Shown piece by piece: positions 19,763-30,300 of a DNA stretch of 64,000 bases. The DNA is from Gemmatimonadaceae bacterium (GTDB lineage: Bacteria; Gemmatimonadota; Gemmatimonadetes; Gemmatimonadales; Gemmatimonadaceae). The stretch covers positions 124,001-188,000 of the forward strand of contig DASUHB010000011.1 in NCBI GenBank assembly GCA_036273715.1. The letters run 5' to 3'. Both the position numbers and the translations under genes were made by a program. Under the pieces are notes generated by a model that had not been told where the DNA came from, searched no databases, and saw nothing but the letters and a program-made list of their open reading frames with translations. Within the stretch, counting starts at the first letter, position 1. Every line of letters starts with the position of its first letter.

Positions 19763-20811
19763 GCGAGAACGGCAATCTTTTTGCCCAACAGGAAGCCAAT
19801 CGCCGGCGTTCGCGACGGCTGGTGATTGGCTTCATCCTGTTTTTCGCGTGGTTAGGCTTCGGCGGCGATTTCATTTTCTACGAATACACGAAGGGCGCGG
19901 GCCCCGGCGCCTACCACCACGTCGTTCCCTTCTTCGGCATCATCCTCACGATCATCGCCGCCAGCATGGCCTGGTGGGCGTGGACGACGGGACCCAAGCG
20001 CGTGCTGTGGTCCACCGGTGCGCGCGAGCTCACGGATCCGCAGACGCCGCAGGAACAGCAGTTGGACAACGTCGTCGAAGAGATGGCCGTGGCATCGGGG
20101 CTGCCGAAGCCCAAGATCTGGATCATCCCCGATGCCGATCCGAACGCGCTCGCCACGGGACACGACGCCAACACGTCGAGCATCGCCGTGACGCAAGGGC
20201 TGCTCGACTTGTGCTCGCGCGACGAGCTGCAGGCCGTGGTTGCGCACGAAATGGGGCACATCAAGAACCTCGACGTGCGGTTGATGACGCAGCTGGCGGC
20301 GCTGGTGGGCGCGGTCACGCTCATCGGCGACGGCGTCGGGCGGATGTTTTTCTACGGCGGCAATCCGTTAGGCGGGCTGGGCGGTGGACGGCGCAGCAGC
20401 GGCGGCGATCGGGACGACCGCGGCGGCGGCAACGGCGTGCTCCTCATCGTGCTGCTCGTGCTCTGGATCGTGAGCTGGATCCTCGCGCCGATCATCATGC
20501 GCCTCATGGCGCTCGGCGTGAGCCGCGACCGCGAGTATCTGGCCGACGCCATGAGCGCGCAGTTCACGCGCAATCCCCTCTCGCTCGCCACGGCGCTGGG
20601 AAAAATCGAAGACGCGGACGCACCCACGAAGAGCATCAAGGGCGGCGCCGCGCAGATGTGCATTGCCGATCCGACTGGTCGCCACCTCAACTCGAAGGAA
20701 GGCAAAGTGGCCGAGTTGTTCGGCACGCACCCGCCGATGGCGCTGCGCATCGCCCGCCTGAAAGCCATGGGCTACCAGGCACAGCCCGCGGCGATTCCAG
20801 GCTCTCGTTAG
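19759..20811 (+). CDS. htpX: HtpX-like M48 membrane metallopeptidase
   Basis: The 350-residue protein is a zinc peptidase of family M48 that acts on membrane proteins. Two N-terminal membrane segments (about 20-42 and 53-76) precede the zinc motif HEMGH at 163-167; the third ligand is the glutamate in SRDREYLADAMSAQFT. A glycine/arginine/aspartate-rich linker (about 215-235) interrupts the domain before another hydrophobic pair. The GTG start at 19759 overlaps the lemA stop; a frame open upstream to 19693 is lemA shadow. Its TAG stop sits inside a GTTAGGC motif. Confidence 0.92.
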   Translation: MSENGNLFAQQEANRRRSRRLVIGFILFFAWLGFGGDFIFYEYTKGAGPGAYHHVVPFFGIILTIIAASMAWWAWTTGPKRVLWSTGARELTDPQTPQEQQLDNVVEEMAVASGLPKPKIWIIPDADPNALATGHDANTSSIAVTQGLLDLCSRDELQAVVAHEMGHIKNLDVRLMTQLAALVGAVTLIGDGVGRMFFYGGNPLGGLGGGRRSSGGDRDDRGGGNGVLLIVLLVLWIVSWILAPIIMRLMALGVSRDREYLADAMSAQFTRNPLSLATALGKIEDADAPTKSIKGGAAQMCIADPTGRHLNSKEGKVAELFGTHPPMALRIARLKAMGYQAQPAAIPGSR

Positions 20812-20837
20812 GCAGGTTGCGTTTGGCCGGGTGACTC

Positions 20838-23243
20838 GTGATCCGGGCGTCCCCCGCCCGGTCGCGCGCCATGGCTTCGGTGTCGAGTCCCCTTCGGCTG
20901 GTCCGTCGGAATCCCGCGTTCTTCGCCCTCGCCACCGGCACCCTTGGGCTCGCCCTCGCATTGGCGACGACCATGTTCGCCGCGCTCGATGCGGCGCACC
21001 ACCCCTTCGTGCCGTATCCGCAGCCGGAGCGCGCATTCACCATCGTACTGCACGGCGGGCCGAGTAGCGGCGCGCCGCCGCGTCTCCGTGCGGCCGAGTA
21101 CGACATGCTCCGCTCGGCGCGAAGCTTCTCGGTCGCTGCGGTTGGACTGCACCAGAACACCATCGCCGACGCCGGCGGGAACGCGCGAACGGTATACGCG
21201 GCGAGCGCCACGCCTAACCTTTTCGGCGTGCTCGGGGTGAGGCCGCGGCTCGGCCGCGACTTTGCCGGCGATCCTGACGGAACCGAGTCCGGTGTGATCG
21301 TGAGCGATGGCATCTGGCGCGCTCTGCTGCACGAACCCCGCTCGCTGCGCGACGTGACGATCGCGCTCAACGGCACGATGTACCAGGTGATCGGCGTGAT
21401 GCCGGCGGGCGTGCGGTATCCGTACGACGTCGACATGTGGATGCCCGCGTCGATGTCGGCTCCAGGGACGCCCGAGCTGCCGTACCCCTGGCTGGTGGCA
21501 CGTCTCAGACACGGCGCGACGCTCGACGAGGCGCGAGGGGAGCTGGCTGCGTTGGCGCGCCGGCTCACCGCTTCCGTTGGGCGGAGCGACCTGCCCTACT
21601 GGTACACGACGTGGGACTTGCGCCCCGATGCGCTGCAGGTGGACGACCATCACATGCTGGCGGCGTCCGCCGTGATCGTGTTGCTCATCGCGTGCGCGAA
21701 CGCGGGGACGCTCGTCTCGGTGCGGGGCATCGCGCGGCGGCGCGAGCTGTCCGTTCGGGCTGCGTTAGGCGCATCGCGACGCGACCTCGTGCGGCACCAG
21801 CTGGCCGAGTGCGCCGCGATCGCGTTCGGCGCCGGCGGCGTGGGCCTCGTGGGCGGCCGGTGGGGAACGGACCTCGTGCGCGCCGCCATGCCCGTGTCGA
21901 TCACCGACGGCGTGTTCCTTCCGCCGCACCTGACGTGGCAGGTCTATGCATTCGTGTTGGCGGCCACGTCGGCCTCGCTGGTGGCGTTCGGCCTGCTGCC
22001 CGCGCTGCGCGCCTCGCGCGTCGATCCCGCCGAGCCGCTCAAAGGCGACGCGTCGCTGGCGTTGGTCGGCCGGCGCGGCATGCACGGCCTCGTGGCCGGA
22101 GAGATCGCGCTCGCGCTCGTCGTGCTCTTCGCCGCCGGCCTCATGTGGCGCACGGCGGACACGATCGGCCGCTTTGATTTCGGCTACGACGCGCGGGGGC
22201 TGTTCGACCTGTCGGTCGGCCTGGCGCCGGCGGCGCTGCCTAACGGCACGACCGTCGATGATGCGTTCCGTACGCTGGTGGACCGGGCGTCTCGCGTGGC
22301 CGGGGTGCGCGCCGGCGCGCAGCTCTCCATGGACGAGCCGGCGCACGACCAGATCCTCGGCGAGGACGGCGCCGAGGCCACACGCACCCTGTTCGCGCGA
22401 TTCTACATCGACGCCAGCCCGAATCTGCTCAGAGCGTTAGGCATTGCGGTGGTCGCCGGCCGCGACTTCCAGGACGGCGACGCGGCGTCCGCAGGCGTCG
22501 CCATCGTCGACGAGCGCGCAGCCGCGGCACTGTGGCCCAACGAGCGTGCCGTGGGGCGACAGCTCGCCCTCGGCAATCAGGGTTCCGGCGCCCCCTGGAT
22601 TCCCGTCGTGGGCGTTGCGCGAAACGCGGCGCTCTTCTTCGAGCCCGATCCGAACCTCGAACCCGTGCCCATCGTCTATGTCGTTCGCGCGCACGGCGCG
22701 GGCCCGTACCGGCAGATCGTCATCCGCGCTGGCGCGAACGGTGGGCCGGTCGCCACTGCCGTCACCCGCGTCGTCGAGAGCACGCCCGGGCTGCGCCACT
22801 TCCAGTCGCCCACGCCGTGGCTCGATCGGTACGATCGGATCACCGCCGCCGATCGGTTCATCGCGCTCGTCTTCGCGGTCTACGGCCTAAGCGCGCTCGT
22901 GTTGTCCACGGTCGGCCTCTACACGGTGCTGGCGTACTCGGTGGGACGCCGGAGGCACGAGTTCGGCGTGCGCATTGCGTTAGGCGCGCGCCCCGGCGAC
23001 CTGCGCCGCATGGTGATTCGGGAAGCGGTGATCATGGGGCTGGCCGGGATCGGCTCGGGCGCGCTCGTGGCGCTCTGGGCCAGCCGGCTGCTCGACAGCG
23101 CGCTTTACGGGATCCCGCACTTGGATGCGGTGTCCCTGGTCGGTGCCGAGGCGCTGCTGTTGGGGCTGATGCTGGTGGCGTGTCTTGCACCGGCGGAGCG
23201 GGCCGCGCGCGCGGAGCCGCTCGAGGTCCTCCGCACGTCGTGA
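20838..23243 (+). CDS. Orphan MacB/FtsX-type permease (ADOP-like), copy 1
   Basis: The product of about 801 residues has the layout of the large duplicated permeases common in Acidobacteria and Gemmatimonadota. It has two FtsX-type four-helix permease halves and two MacB-like periplasmic domains. The segment LSVRAALGASRRDLVRHQLAE and the second-half copy RIALGARPGDLRRM are visible. No ATPase is encoded nearby, so its energy source and substrate are unknown. Unlike the other three copies, the N-terminal LALGIGANTAIFSVV signature is degenerate (LGLALALATTMFAALD). The start is uncertain between GTG 20838 and ATG 20871. It converges on copy 2 with a 32-base gap. Confidence 0.88.
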   Translation: MIRASPARSRAMASVSSPLRLVRRNPAFFALATGTLGLALALATTMFAALDAAHHPFVPYPQPERAFTIVLHGGPSSGAPPRLRAAEYDMLRSARSFSVAAVGLHQNTIADAGGNARTVYAASATPNLFGVLGVRPRLGRDFAGDPDGTESGVIVSDGIWRALLHEPRSLRDVTIALNGTMYQVIGVMPAGVRYPYDVDMWMPASMSAPGTPELPYPWLVARLRHGATLDEARGELAALARRLTASVGRSDLPYWYTTWDLRPDALQVDDHHMLAASAVIVLLIACANAGTLVSVRGIARRRELSVRAALGASRRDLVRHQLAECAAIAFGAGGVGLVGGRWGTDLVRAAMPVSITDGVFLPPHLTWQVYAFVLAATSASLVAFGLLPALRASRVDPAEPLKGDASLALVGRRGMHGLVAGEIALALVVLFAAGLMWRTADTIGRFDFGYDARGLFDLSVGLAPAALPNGTTVDDAFRTLVDRASRVAGVRAGAQLSMDEPAHDQILGEDGAEATRTLFARFYIDASPNLLRALGIAVVAGRDFQDGDAASAGVAIVDERAAAALWPNERAVGRQLALGNQGSGAPWIPVVGVARNAALFFEPDPNLEPVPIVYVVRAHGAGPYRQIVIRAGANGGPVATAVTRVVESTPGLRHFQSPTPWLDRYDRITAADRFIALVFAVYGLSALVLSTVGLYTVLAYSVGRRRHEFGVRIALGARPGDLRRMVIREAVIMGLAGIGSGALVALWASRLLDSALYGIPHLDAVSLVGAEALLLGLMLVACLAPAERAARAEPLEVLRTS

Positions 23244-23275
23244 TGACGCCTGACGATTCGCACCCGCGGCCGGAC

Positions 23276-26041
23276 TCATTCCGTTCGCATCGCAATGGCC
23301 GGATCGATCGACACCGCGCGCCGCGCGGGCACGAGACACGCCAGCACGGCCGTGCCTAACAGAACCACTGCGCCGGCGCCGAACGACACGGCGTCCGTGT
23401 GTGCAACGCCGTACAGCATCCTGGTGAGCAGACGCGTCGCCCAGAAGGCGCCGAGTAGCCCGATCGCGCCGCCAACCAGCGCCAGCGACACGCCGTGGCG
23501 CAGCACCGTGCGCGCCACTTCCTGGCGACTGGCGCCAAGCGCCATCCGGATCCCGATCTCGCGCGTGCGCTGTTCGACCGAGTAGGCCATCACGCCGTAC
23601 AGTCCAACCGCCGCGAGCACGAGCGCGAGTACGCTGAACATCGCCAACAAGAGCATCGTGAACCGCGGCTCAGCCAGCGATGCGGACATGGCATCGGACA
23701 CGCTCCGCACATCGGGCTGCGCCATCCCACGATTGCCCTCGGCTGCGGCCCGGCGCAGGGCGATGATCGGCTGTGTGAGACCCGTCGTGCGCACCAGCAG
23801 CGTGGGATTGAAGTGCTCCGACGACGCCACGAATACCATCGGTTCGGTCGGATCGCTCGTCATGCCTGCCAGTCGGGCATTTGCGACGACGCCGACAACC
23901 GTGCGCCAATTGCCCGATCCATCGTCGTTCACGATGCGCAGGCGACGGCCAATCGCCGACTGTCCGGGCCAGCCTTTGCGAGCCATCGCCTCGTTCACAA
24001 CCACCTGCCCTGCCGCCTTCGATGTGTCGGTAAAGGTCGTGCCCTTGACGATTCTGAGTCCCATCAGACGGAAATAGTTAGGCTCCGTTCCGTTGTAGCT
24101 GAAGAACGACGTGCTGCCCGGCGGCGGAGGCGCGTGGCCTTCGAACTGCAGCGCGCCCTCATAGAACGACTGATTCGGCGGGGCCGCGTCCGCGATCACC
24201 GCATCCTGCACGCCCGGCATCAATCGCACGCGCTGCTCGAGATCCTCCAGCACGCGCGTGCGCCGTTCCATCGCATCCTGCGTCGTCTGCACCATGGGAA
24301 TGGACACCGAGTACAGTCCATCGGGGCGGAAGCCCGGGTCCGTGCTCTGCAGGTTGACGAGACTGCGGACGAGCAGCGCGGCGCCCACCACCAGCGTGGC
24401 GGACAGCGCCATCTCGCTCACCACGAGCGCCGATCGGGTGCGGCGCTGGCCTGCAGTTTGACTAACGGAACGTGCGCCACCTTTGAGCGCGTCGTGCGCC
24501 GAGTACCGCCCGCCGTGCAGCACGCCGACAACGCCGAACACGATGCCGGTGGCGACGGAAATCGCGACGGCGATCATGAACGCGGTCGCATCCAACCGCA
24601 CGTCCGCCAACGCGACCATGCTCGCCGGCCGCAACGCAGTGAGCGCATCGAGGGCGAGCCATGCGACGCCGATGCCCGCCGCGCATCCGGCGCCCGCCAG
24701 CACGAGGCTCTCCGTCACCAGCTGGCGCAGCAGTCGTCTGCGGCTCGCGCCTAACGCCGCCCGCACCGCCATCTCGCGGTCGCGGGTGGCGGCCCGCGCC
24801 AACAGCAGGTGCGCCACGTTCACGCATGCGATCAATAACACCAGCGACACGGCACCCGTGAGCAGCATCAGCGAATCGTGGATCGTGACGAGCTGCTCCG
24901 GGCGCAGCAATTGCGTGCTGTACTGGAGCGGCGCCGCCTTCGGCGCGCGGGCCGCGCGTCCCCCCGGTGCCGTCTCCGAAGCGCGCTCGGCGCGTGCCGC
25001 GATCGAGTCGAGCTGCGTCGCAGCGGCCTTGAGCGTGACGCCGCGCCGCAGCCGCCCGACCACCGTCGGCGAGAAGGTGCTGTCGTCCGACAGGTCGCGC
25101 GGCAGCCATACGTCCGTGCCGTCCGGTGCGCCGAAGGTGCGCGGAAGCCTAACGCTCTCCGGCATGACGCCGATCACGGTGTAGAGCGAATCATCGATGG
25201 CGATCGAGCGGCCGACGACGCGGCGCGAGCCGGCAAATCGCCCGCGCCACATGGCCTCGCTGATCATCGCCACGTGGGCGTGCTCGTGGGCTTCAGTCGC
25301 GGTGAAGCCGCGGCCTACCAGCGGACGGCCGCCGGCAAACTGCAAGAAATCCGACATGATGATCCCGGCGTGCACGAGCGTCGCACCGGCCTCGGTGCCC
25401 GCCTGGCTCGACTCGGCAACCGTCGCATTCCGAGCGCGGAGCAGCACGTCTCGCGTGGAGTACGCCCTGATGTCGAGGAACGATCGTGCGCTCTCGCGCC
25501 ACGCGCGCGCGACGCTCGTCGAGGGACTCACGAAGACCCGGTCGTTGCCCAGGTCCTGCTTCGGCATCCGCACCACGAAGACCAGGCGGTCGGCGTTCGG
25601 ATAGCGGAGCGAGTGCCAGAGCACCCCTTCGACGACGCTGAACATCGCCGTGTTGGCGCCTATGCCTAACGCCAAGGTGAACACCGCAACGGCCGTCCAC
25701 GCCTTGTGGCGGCCGAGCGTGCGCAGCGCGAACTTCGCATCCTGCCGCAGCACGTCCAGCATTTCCGCTCGTGCCATACGTCGCTCTCTCCGGGTGATGA
25801 TGCCGATGCAGGCGGTGCGCGCCGAGTCCAGGTTACCGAGGCGGCGCAGCGCAGCGGTGTGCGCGTCGATGGGCGACAAGCCGCGCACGAGGTAGTCGCG
25901 CTCGCGCATCTCGAGATGGAATCGGAGCTCGTCGTCCACGTCGGACGCGGCGTGGGGCCCCCAGAAACGGAGGTAGCGCCGCCAGGTGGATGCCCGGCGG
26001 GCCTCGGGCGCGGGGGTTTGCTGCGGATCCGACACGGGCAT
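23276..26041 (-). CDS. Orphan MacB/FtsX-type permease with N-terminal extension, copy 2
   Basis: The 921-residue protein starts with a cytoplasmic segment of about 100 residues (DVDDELRFHLEMRERDYLVRG) typical of PadR-linked permeases of this family. The duplicated FtsX/MacB permease follows: TLALGIGANTAMFSVVEGVLW, RAALGASRRRLLRQL, RMALGASRQEVARTV. The ATG at 26041 follows the padR stop by two bases within GCCTAACGATG, so the pair is an operon. The longer frame to 26425 is padR shadow. No ATPase is adjacent. A role in export or envelope stress is plausible from the MacB relationship, but the substrate is unknown. Confidence 0.9.
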   Translation of the reverse strand: MPVSDPQQTPAPEARRASTWRRYLRFWGPHAASDVDDELRFHLEMRERDYLVRGLSPIDAHTAALRRLGNLDSARTACIGIITRRERRMARAEMLDVLRQDAKFALRTLGRHKAWTAVAVFTLALGIGANTAMFSVVEGVLWHSLRYPNADRLVFVVRMPKQDLGNDRVFVSPSTSVARAWRESARSFLDIRAYSTRDVLLRARNATVAESSQAGTEAGATLVHAGIIMSDFLQFAGGRPLVGRGFTATEAHEHAHVAMISEAMWRGRFAGSRRVVGRSIAIDDSLYTVIGVMPESVRLPRTFGAPDGTDVWLPRDLSDDSTFSPTVVGRLRRGVTLKAAATQLDSIAARAERASETAPGGRAARAPKAAPLQYSTQLLRPEQLVTIHDSLMLLTGAVSLVLLIACVNVAHLLLARAATRDREMAVRAALGASRRRLLRQLVTESLVLAGAGCAAGIGVAWLALDALTALRPASMVALADVRLDATAFMIAVAISVATGIVFGVVGVLHGGRYSAHDALKGGARSVSQTAGQRRTRSALVVSEMALSATLVVGAALLVRSLVNLQSTDPGFRPDGLYSVSIPMVQTTQDAMERRTRVLEDLEQRVRLMPGVQDAVIADAAPPNQSFYEGALQFEGHAPPPPGSTSFFSYNGTEPNYFRLMGLRIVKGTTFTDTSKAAGQVVVNEAMARKGWPGQSAIGRRLRIVNDDGSGNWRTVVGVVANARLAGMTSDPTEPMVFVASSEHFNPTLLVRTTGLTQPIIALRRAAAEGNRGMAQPDVRSVSDAMSASLAEPRFTMLLLAMFSVLALVLAAVGLYGVMAYSVEQRTREIGIRMALGASRQEVARTVLRHGVSLALVGGAIGLLGAFWATRLLTRMLYGVAHTDAVSFGAGAVVLLGTAVLACLVPARRAVSIDPAIAMRTE

Positions 26042-26043
26042 CG

Positions 26044-26388
26044 TTAGGCGGATGCGGGCGCCGTCTCGAGCACCTTCGACACCGCCCCGGCGAACCGCGA
26101 CCAATAGGCATGCGATGCGGCCAACCGGCGCTTGCCCGCGGGCGTCAAGCGATAGAACTTCGCCCGGCGGTTGTGCTCCGTGATGCCCCACTCGGCCGTG
26201 ATCAGCCCCTCGTCCTCGAGCTTGTGAAGCGCGGGGTAGAGCGAGCCCTCTTCCACCTCGAGCACGTCGTCGGTGCAGCGTTCGATCCAACGCGCAATGC
26301 CATAGCCGTGCGCCGGCGCCCAGGAGAGCGTCTTGAGGATCATGAGATCGAGCGTGCCCTTGAGAAATTCGGTTGTGGGGTCTGCCAT
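26044..26388 (-). CDS. PadR-family transcriptional regulator
   Basis: The 114-residue protein is a short (subfamily 2) PadR winged-helix regulator. FLKGTLDLMILKTL forms the first helix, and the wing includes EGSLYPALHKLEDEGLI and RRAKFYRLTPAGKRRL. PadR proteins are usually repressors of their own operon. A 36-base palindrome lies 62 bases upstream (26450-26485) and is the likely operator. The start was set at the ATG 26388 (MADPTTEFLKGTL); the frame upstream runs through the operator and is not coding. It is cotranscribed with permease copy 2. Confidence 0.93.
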   Translation of the reverse strand: MADPTTEFLKGTLDLMILKTLSWAPAHGYGIARWIERCTDDVLEVEEGSLYPALHKLEDEGLITAEWGITEHNRRAKFYRLTPAGKRRLAASHAYWSRFAGAVSKVLETAPASA

Positions 26389-26449
26389 GGCGCCGTCCGC
26401 GCTGGGAGATCGCGACCAGCCGCACCCGCGGCGGCCCCGGCCTCCGATA

Positions 26450-26485
26450 CCTAGGACTCCGTAGTATATACCTCTGAGTCCTAGG
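26450..26485. promoter_or_regulatory. Palindromic PadR operator overlapping a promoter
   Basis: Perfect 10-base inverted arms CCTAGGACTC (26450-26459) and GAGTCCTAGG (26476-26485) flank a 16-base spacer whose exact centre is the palindrome GTATATAC (26464-26471). The AT-rich centre is the best -10 candidate in the region, so a dimer bound here would block the promoter of padR and the permease. It is one of the few AT-rich spots in the window. Confidence 0.75.
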
Positions 26486-26547
26486 TAACGCAAGAGGAGC
26501 CGCCGGGTAGGCGCGCCCGGCCCCGCCCTCGGATGTGCGCGCCGCGC

Positions 26548-27234
26548 TCAGGGGCGCAGGCGAAACGTGAACGTCTGCGCCATGAGCACGCGCACGGCCC
26601 GGCCGTTCACCTTGGCCGGCGAGAAGCGCGCCGAGGCCAGTGCCCGCCTAACGGACTGCTGGAACAGCGCGCTCGCAGTGTCCACGAACGCAATGCTCGC
26701 CGGCTCGACGCGGCCCGTGGAATCGACCACGAATCGAGCCGAGACGGTCCCTTCGACGCCGGCATCGCGCAGGATCGGAGGATAGACCGGGGCGGCATTC
26801 CCCGACCGCGGCTCCGCCATCACATCCACCGTGCGGAACACGCCGTCGCCGTCCGGTCCGGGCTGACCGGGGTGCGCACCGGAATCATGTCCGGTACCCC
26901 AATCCGTCGGCGCGCCCACGAGACTGTCCCAGGCTGCCGGCGGTGCCGGCACAGGCACTGGCCCAACGTCGATCGGCGTCGAGGGCGGCAGAATCGGGCC
27001 TGGCCGACTGCCGCCACCGGACGCGCCACCGCCATGGCGGGGACGGGTTGGAAGGACCGGCGGCGGTGGCAGTGGCAGCCGCCGAACGACGTCGACTGTG
27101 GTGCGCACCACGTGCGCCCTGGCCGTCGCATACGACGCCAACCCGATGACCACAGCGTGGAGCAGCACGCTCGCGAACATGCCGCGCGCGTGCCGCTCCC
27201 GCTTTCTCTGCGACTCCATGAGCCCCAAGCGCAT
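26548..27234 (-). CDS. TonB-like energy transducer
   Basis: The 228-residue protein has one N-terminal membrane segment (about 19-40), then a proline/glycine-rich spacer (about 50-125) as in TonB. A C-terminal TonB domain follows (YPPILRDAGVEGTVSARFVV, with VEPASIAFVDTAS and the terminal FTFRLRP). TonB proteins couple the inner-membrane proton gradient to outer-membrane receptors; the SusC-like protein at 44.3 kb is a possible client. No exbB or exbD gene is in the window. The start may be ATG 27234 or the ATG five codons later. It lies downstream of aceA by 136 bases. Confidence 0.85.
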   Translation of the reverse strand: MRLGLMESQRKRERHARGMFASVLLHAVVIGLASYATARAHVVRTTVDVVRRLPLPPPPVLPTRPRHGGGASGGGSRPGPILPPSTPIDVGPVPVPAPPAAWDSLVGAPTDWGTGHDSGAHPGQPGPDGDGVFRTVDVMAEPRSGNAAPVYPPILRDAGVEGTVSARFVVDSTGRVEPASIAFVDTASALFQQSVRRALASARFSPAKVNGRAVRVLMAQTFTFRLRP

Positions 27235-27370
27235 CGCCCTACCCTCCGCGAACGAGTCGCTTCGAGGATAGGGCGATTGGATTACGTTGGCCGCGATGCC
27301 GGGGTTAATGATTAGCGAGCGGCAGATTACGAGATGGTGAATCCCGCATGCCTAACGCTTCATGTTCGCC

Positions 27371-28678
27371 TCAGGCGCCGGCCCGCGCGGCCGGCGTGAA
27401 CTGCTCTTCTTCGGTAGAACCCGAGAGCGCCGCCGTGGAGGCCTGTCCGCCCGTCACCGCGAGCAGCACGCGATCGAAGTAGCCGGTGCCCGCCTCGCGC
27501 TGATGCTTCGTGGCCGTGTAGCCGTCGGCCTCGCGGGCGAATTCCTGCTCCTGGATGCGCACGTACGCGGGCATTCCTTCGTCGTGATACGCCTGCGCCA
27601 GATCGAACGTATGGTAATTGATGAGATGCCAGCCGGCCAACGTGATGAATTGGAACTTGTAGCCTAACGCACCGAGCTCGCGCTGGAAGGTGGCGATCGA
27701 CGTCGCGTCCAGGTTGCGCTGCCAGTTGAAGGACGGCGAGCAGTTGTAGGCGAGCATCTTGCCCGGGTGTTCGGCGTGGATGGCGTCGGCGAACGCGCGC
27801 GCCTCGTCGAGATCCGGCTTGGCGGTCTCGAACCACAGCAGGTCGGCGTACGGCGCATAGGCCAGCGCGCGTGCGATGGTCGGTTCCATGCCGCTCCGCA
27901 CCGCGAAGTATCCTTCCGGCGTGCGTTCGCCGGTCGTGAACTCGCGGTCGCGTTCGTCGATGTCGCTCGTGAGCAGGGTGGCGCCGAGGGAGTCGGTCCG
28001 CGCTACGAGAATCGACGGAACGTCGCAGACGTCGGACGCGAGCCGGGCGGCGTTCAGCGTGCGGATGAACTGGGCGGTGGGCACGAGCACCTTGCCGCCC
28101 ATGTGCCCGCATTTTTTCTCGGCGGCGAGCTGGTCCTCGAAGTGGACGCCCGCCGCACCGGCTTCGATCATCGCTTTCATGAGCTCGAACGCGTGAATCG
28201 GGCCGCCGAAGCCGGCTTCGGCATCGGCGACGATCGGCGCCATCCAGTAGCGGCCGACGCCGCCTTCGCTCCATTCGACCTGGTCGGCGCGCAGCAGCGC
28301 GTTGTTGAGCCGCCTAACGAGCGCCGGGACGCTGTTTGCCGGGTAGATGCTCTGATCGGGGTACGTCTGTCCGGCGAGGTTCGCATCGGCGGCGACCTGC
28401 CAGCCGCTCAGGTAAATCGCCTCGAGTCCGGCTTTGACCATCTGCACCGCCTGCGCGCCGGTGAGGGCGCCGAAGGTGTGCACGTAGTCGCGCTCGCGCA
28501 GGAGCGACCACAATCGCTGTGCGCCTAACCGGGCCAGCGAGTACTCGATCCTGACCGACCCGCGCAGGCGGACGACGTCGGCGGCGGTGTAGGTGCGCGC
28601 GACGTCGCGCCAGCGCGGGGCGGTGTTCCACTGGCGGTCCAGCTCGGCGGCCTGGGACACGGCATCGATCGTGCTCAT
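27371..28678 (-). CDS. aceA: Isocitrate lyase
   Basis: AceA splits isocitrate into glyoxylate and succinate, the entry to the glyoxylate shunt. The 435-residue product carries the catalytic motif KKCGH at 188-192 and the segments [19 protein letters not shown] and YNCSPSFNW. It is the length of the E. coli-type enzyme. The ATG overlaps the aceB stop as ATGA, so the two shunt enzymes are coupled. Growth on acetate, fatty acids or other C2 sources is implied. Confidence 0.96.
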   Translation of the reverse strand: MSTIDAVSQAAELDRQWNTAPRWRDVARTYTAADVVRLRGSVRIEYSLARLGAQRLWSLLRERDYVHTFGALTGAQAVQMVKAGLEAIYLSGWQVAADANLAGQTYPDQSIYPANSVPALVRRLNNALLRADQVEWSEGGVGRYWMAPIVADAEAGFGGPIHAFELMKAMIEAGAAGVHFEDQLAAEKKCGHMGGKVLVPTAQFIRTLNAARLASDVCDVPSILVARTDSLGATLLTSDIDERDREFTTGERTPEGYFAVRSGMEPTIARALAYAPYADLLWFETAKPDLDEARAFADAIHAEHPGKMLAYNCSPSFNWQRNLDATSIATFQRELGALGYKFQFITLAGWHLINYHTFDLAQAYHDEGMPAYVRIQEQEFAREADGYTATKHQREAGTGYFDRVLLAVTGGQASTAALSGSTEEEQFTPAARAGA

Positions 28679-30300
28679 CGGGTCGCTCCGTGGTCTACGC
28701 CGTCGCCGTCGAGCAGACGGGCGCCCGGCACGGTGAGAAACTCGGCGAAGTCGTTGCCGAGGACGAGATCATCCAGCAACTGCGCGGCGTCGCCTAACCG
28801 AATCATGTCGGGGCGGTCGCGCGTCAGCGCGGCCGCTTCGGCGTCGCGCGTGCTGCGGTACCGGTCGGCCGACATCGGCGCACCATCTTCGAGCGCCACC
28901 TGGTGGCGGAGCCACTGCCAGAGCTGCGCGCGGGAAATTTCCGCGGTGGCGGTGTCTTCCATCAGGTTGTTGATGCCTACGGCGCCCGAGCCGCGCAGCC
29001 ACGACTCGAGGTACTGCAGGGCCACGCTCACGTTGAGCCGGACGCCGCTCACGGTGACGCTGCCGCCCGGCACGCGCACATCCAACAGGGCGGCGGCATC
29101 CTCCGGCACATCCGCCCGCATCCGTTCGCGCTGATTGGGCCGCTCGCCTAACACACCATCGAACACGTCGCGCACCACCGGCACGAGGTCCGGGTGCGCC
29201 ACCCACGAGCCGTCGAAGCCGTCGCCCGCCTCGCGCTGCTTGTCGTCACGCACCTGAGCCAGCGCGCGAGCGTTCACGGCTTCGTCGCGCCGGCTCGGAA
29301 TGAAGGCCGACATCCCGCCGATGGCGTGCGCCCCCCGCTTGTGGCACGTCTTCACCAGCAGCTGCGAGTACGCGCGCATGAACGGCACCGTCATCGTCAC
29401 CTGACCGCGGTCCGGCAGCACCATGTTGGCGCGGTTCCGGAATTTCTTGATCATGCTGAAGATGTAATCCCAGCGTCCGGCATTGAGCCCCGATGCGTGC
29501 TCGCGCAGCTCGTACAGAATCTCGTCCATCTCGAACGCGGCGAGAATCGTCTCGATCAGCACGGTCGCGCGGATCGTCCCGCGCGGTACGCCGACCATCT
29601 CCTGCGCCGCGATAAACACGTCGTTCCACAGCCGCGCCTCGCGGTGGCTCTCCATCTTGGGCAGGTAGAAATAGGGCGCCCAGCCGTCGCCGCGCCGCAT
29701 CAGCTCGTGCACGTTCTGGAAGAAATAAATGCCGAAGTCGAACAGGCTCGCCGACACCGGTCCGCCATCCACGAGCATCCGCGGCTCCACGAGATGCCAC
29801 CCGCGCGGCCGCACGAGCAGCGTCGCGACCGTGTCGTTGAGCCGGTACCGGCGGCCGTCCGGACTGTCGAAGGTCAACGTCCCGCGCACGGCTTCCATCA
29901 GGTTCGCCTGCCCAACGGCAACGTTAGGCCAAGTGGGCGACAGCGAATCCTCGAAGTCCGCCATGAACACCTTGGCGCCCGAGTTGAGCGCGTTGATCAT
30001 CATCTTTCGTTCGACCGGTCCCGTAATCTCGACGCGCCGGTCGAGCAACGGCGCCGGCGCGTCCGCGACCCGCCAGCTCCCGGAGCGCACCTCCGCGGTC
30101 TCGGCCAGGAAACCCGGCTGCTCACCCTTGTCCAGCGCCGCCTGACGCTCGGCGCGCCGCGCAAGCAGCGTCTCCCGAACTGGATTGAACCGCCGATGCA
30201 GCCGCGCCACGAACTGCAGCGCGTCCGCCGTGAGAGCGCTCGCCGCCTCGGGCGGTACCTCTTCCGTCAGCTCGATCCCTTCGAATGTGCTCAGTGCCAT
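28675..30300 (-). CDS. aceB: Malate synthase A
   Basis: AceB condenses glyoxylate with acetyl-CoA to malate. The 541-residue length and motifs fit isoform [40 protein letters not shown] split by the catalytic acidic residues, and [19 protein letters not shown]. The ATG at 30300 follows a GAGGGG ribosome-binding site; the open frame upstream to 30513 is non-coding. It is the promoter-proximal gene of aceBA and is divergent from kdpE across 333 bases. Confidence 0.95.
   Translation of the reverse strand: MALSTFEGIELTEEVPPEAASALTADALQFVARLHRRFNPVRETLLARRAERQAALDKGEQPGFLAETAEVRSGSWRVADAPAPLLDRRVEITGPVERKMMINALNSGAKVFMADFEDSLSPTWPNVAVGQANLMEAVRGTLTFDSPDGRRYRLNDTVATLLVRPRGWHLVEPRMLVDGGPVSASLFDFGIYFFQNVHELMRRGDGWAPYFYLPKMESHREARLWNDVFIAAQEMVGVPRGTIRATVLIETILAAFEMDEILYELREHASGLNAGRWDYIFSMIKKFRNRANMVLPDRGQVTMTVPFMRAYSQLLVKTCHKRGAHAIGGMSAFIPSRRDEAVNARALAQVRDDKQREAGDGFDGSWVAHPDLVPVVRDVFDGVLGERPNQRERMRADVPEDAAALLDVRVPGGSVTVSGVRLNVSVALQYLESWLRGSGAVGINNLMEDTATAEISRAQLWQWLRHQVALEDGAPMSADRYRSTRDAEAAALTRDRPDMIRLGDAAQLLDDLVLGNDFAEFLTVPGARLLDGDGVDHGATR

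Noticed and set aside
23495-24754. 419-codon plus-strand open frame within permease copy 2
   Set aside because: Histidine/arginine-rich antisense shadow of a well-supported gene.
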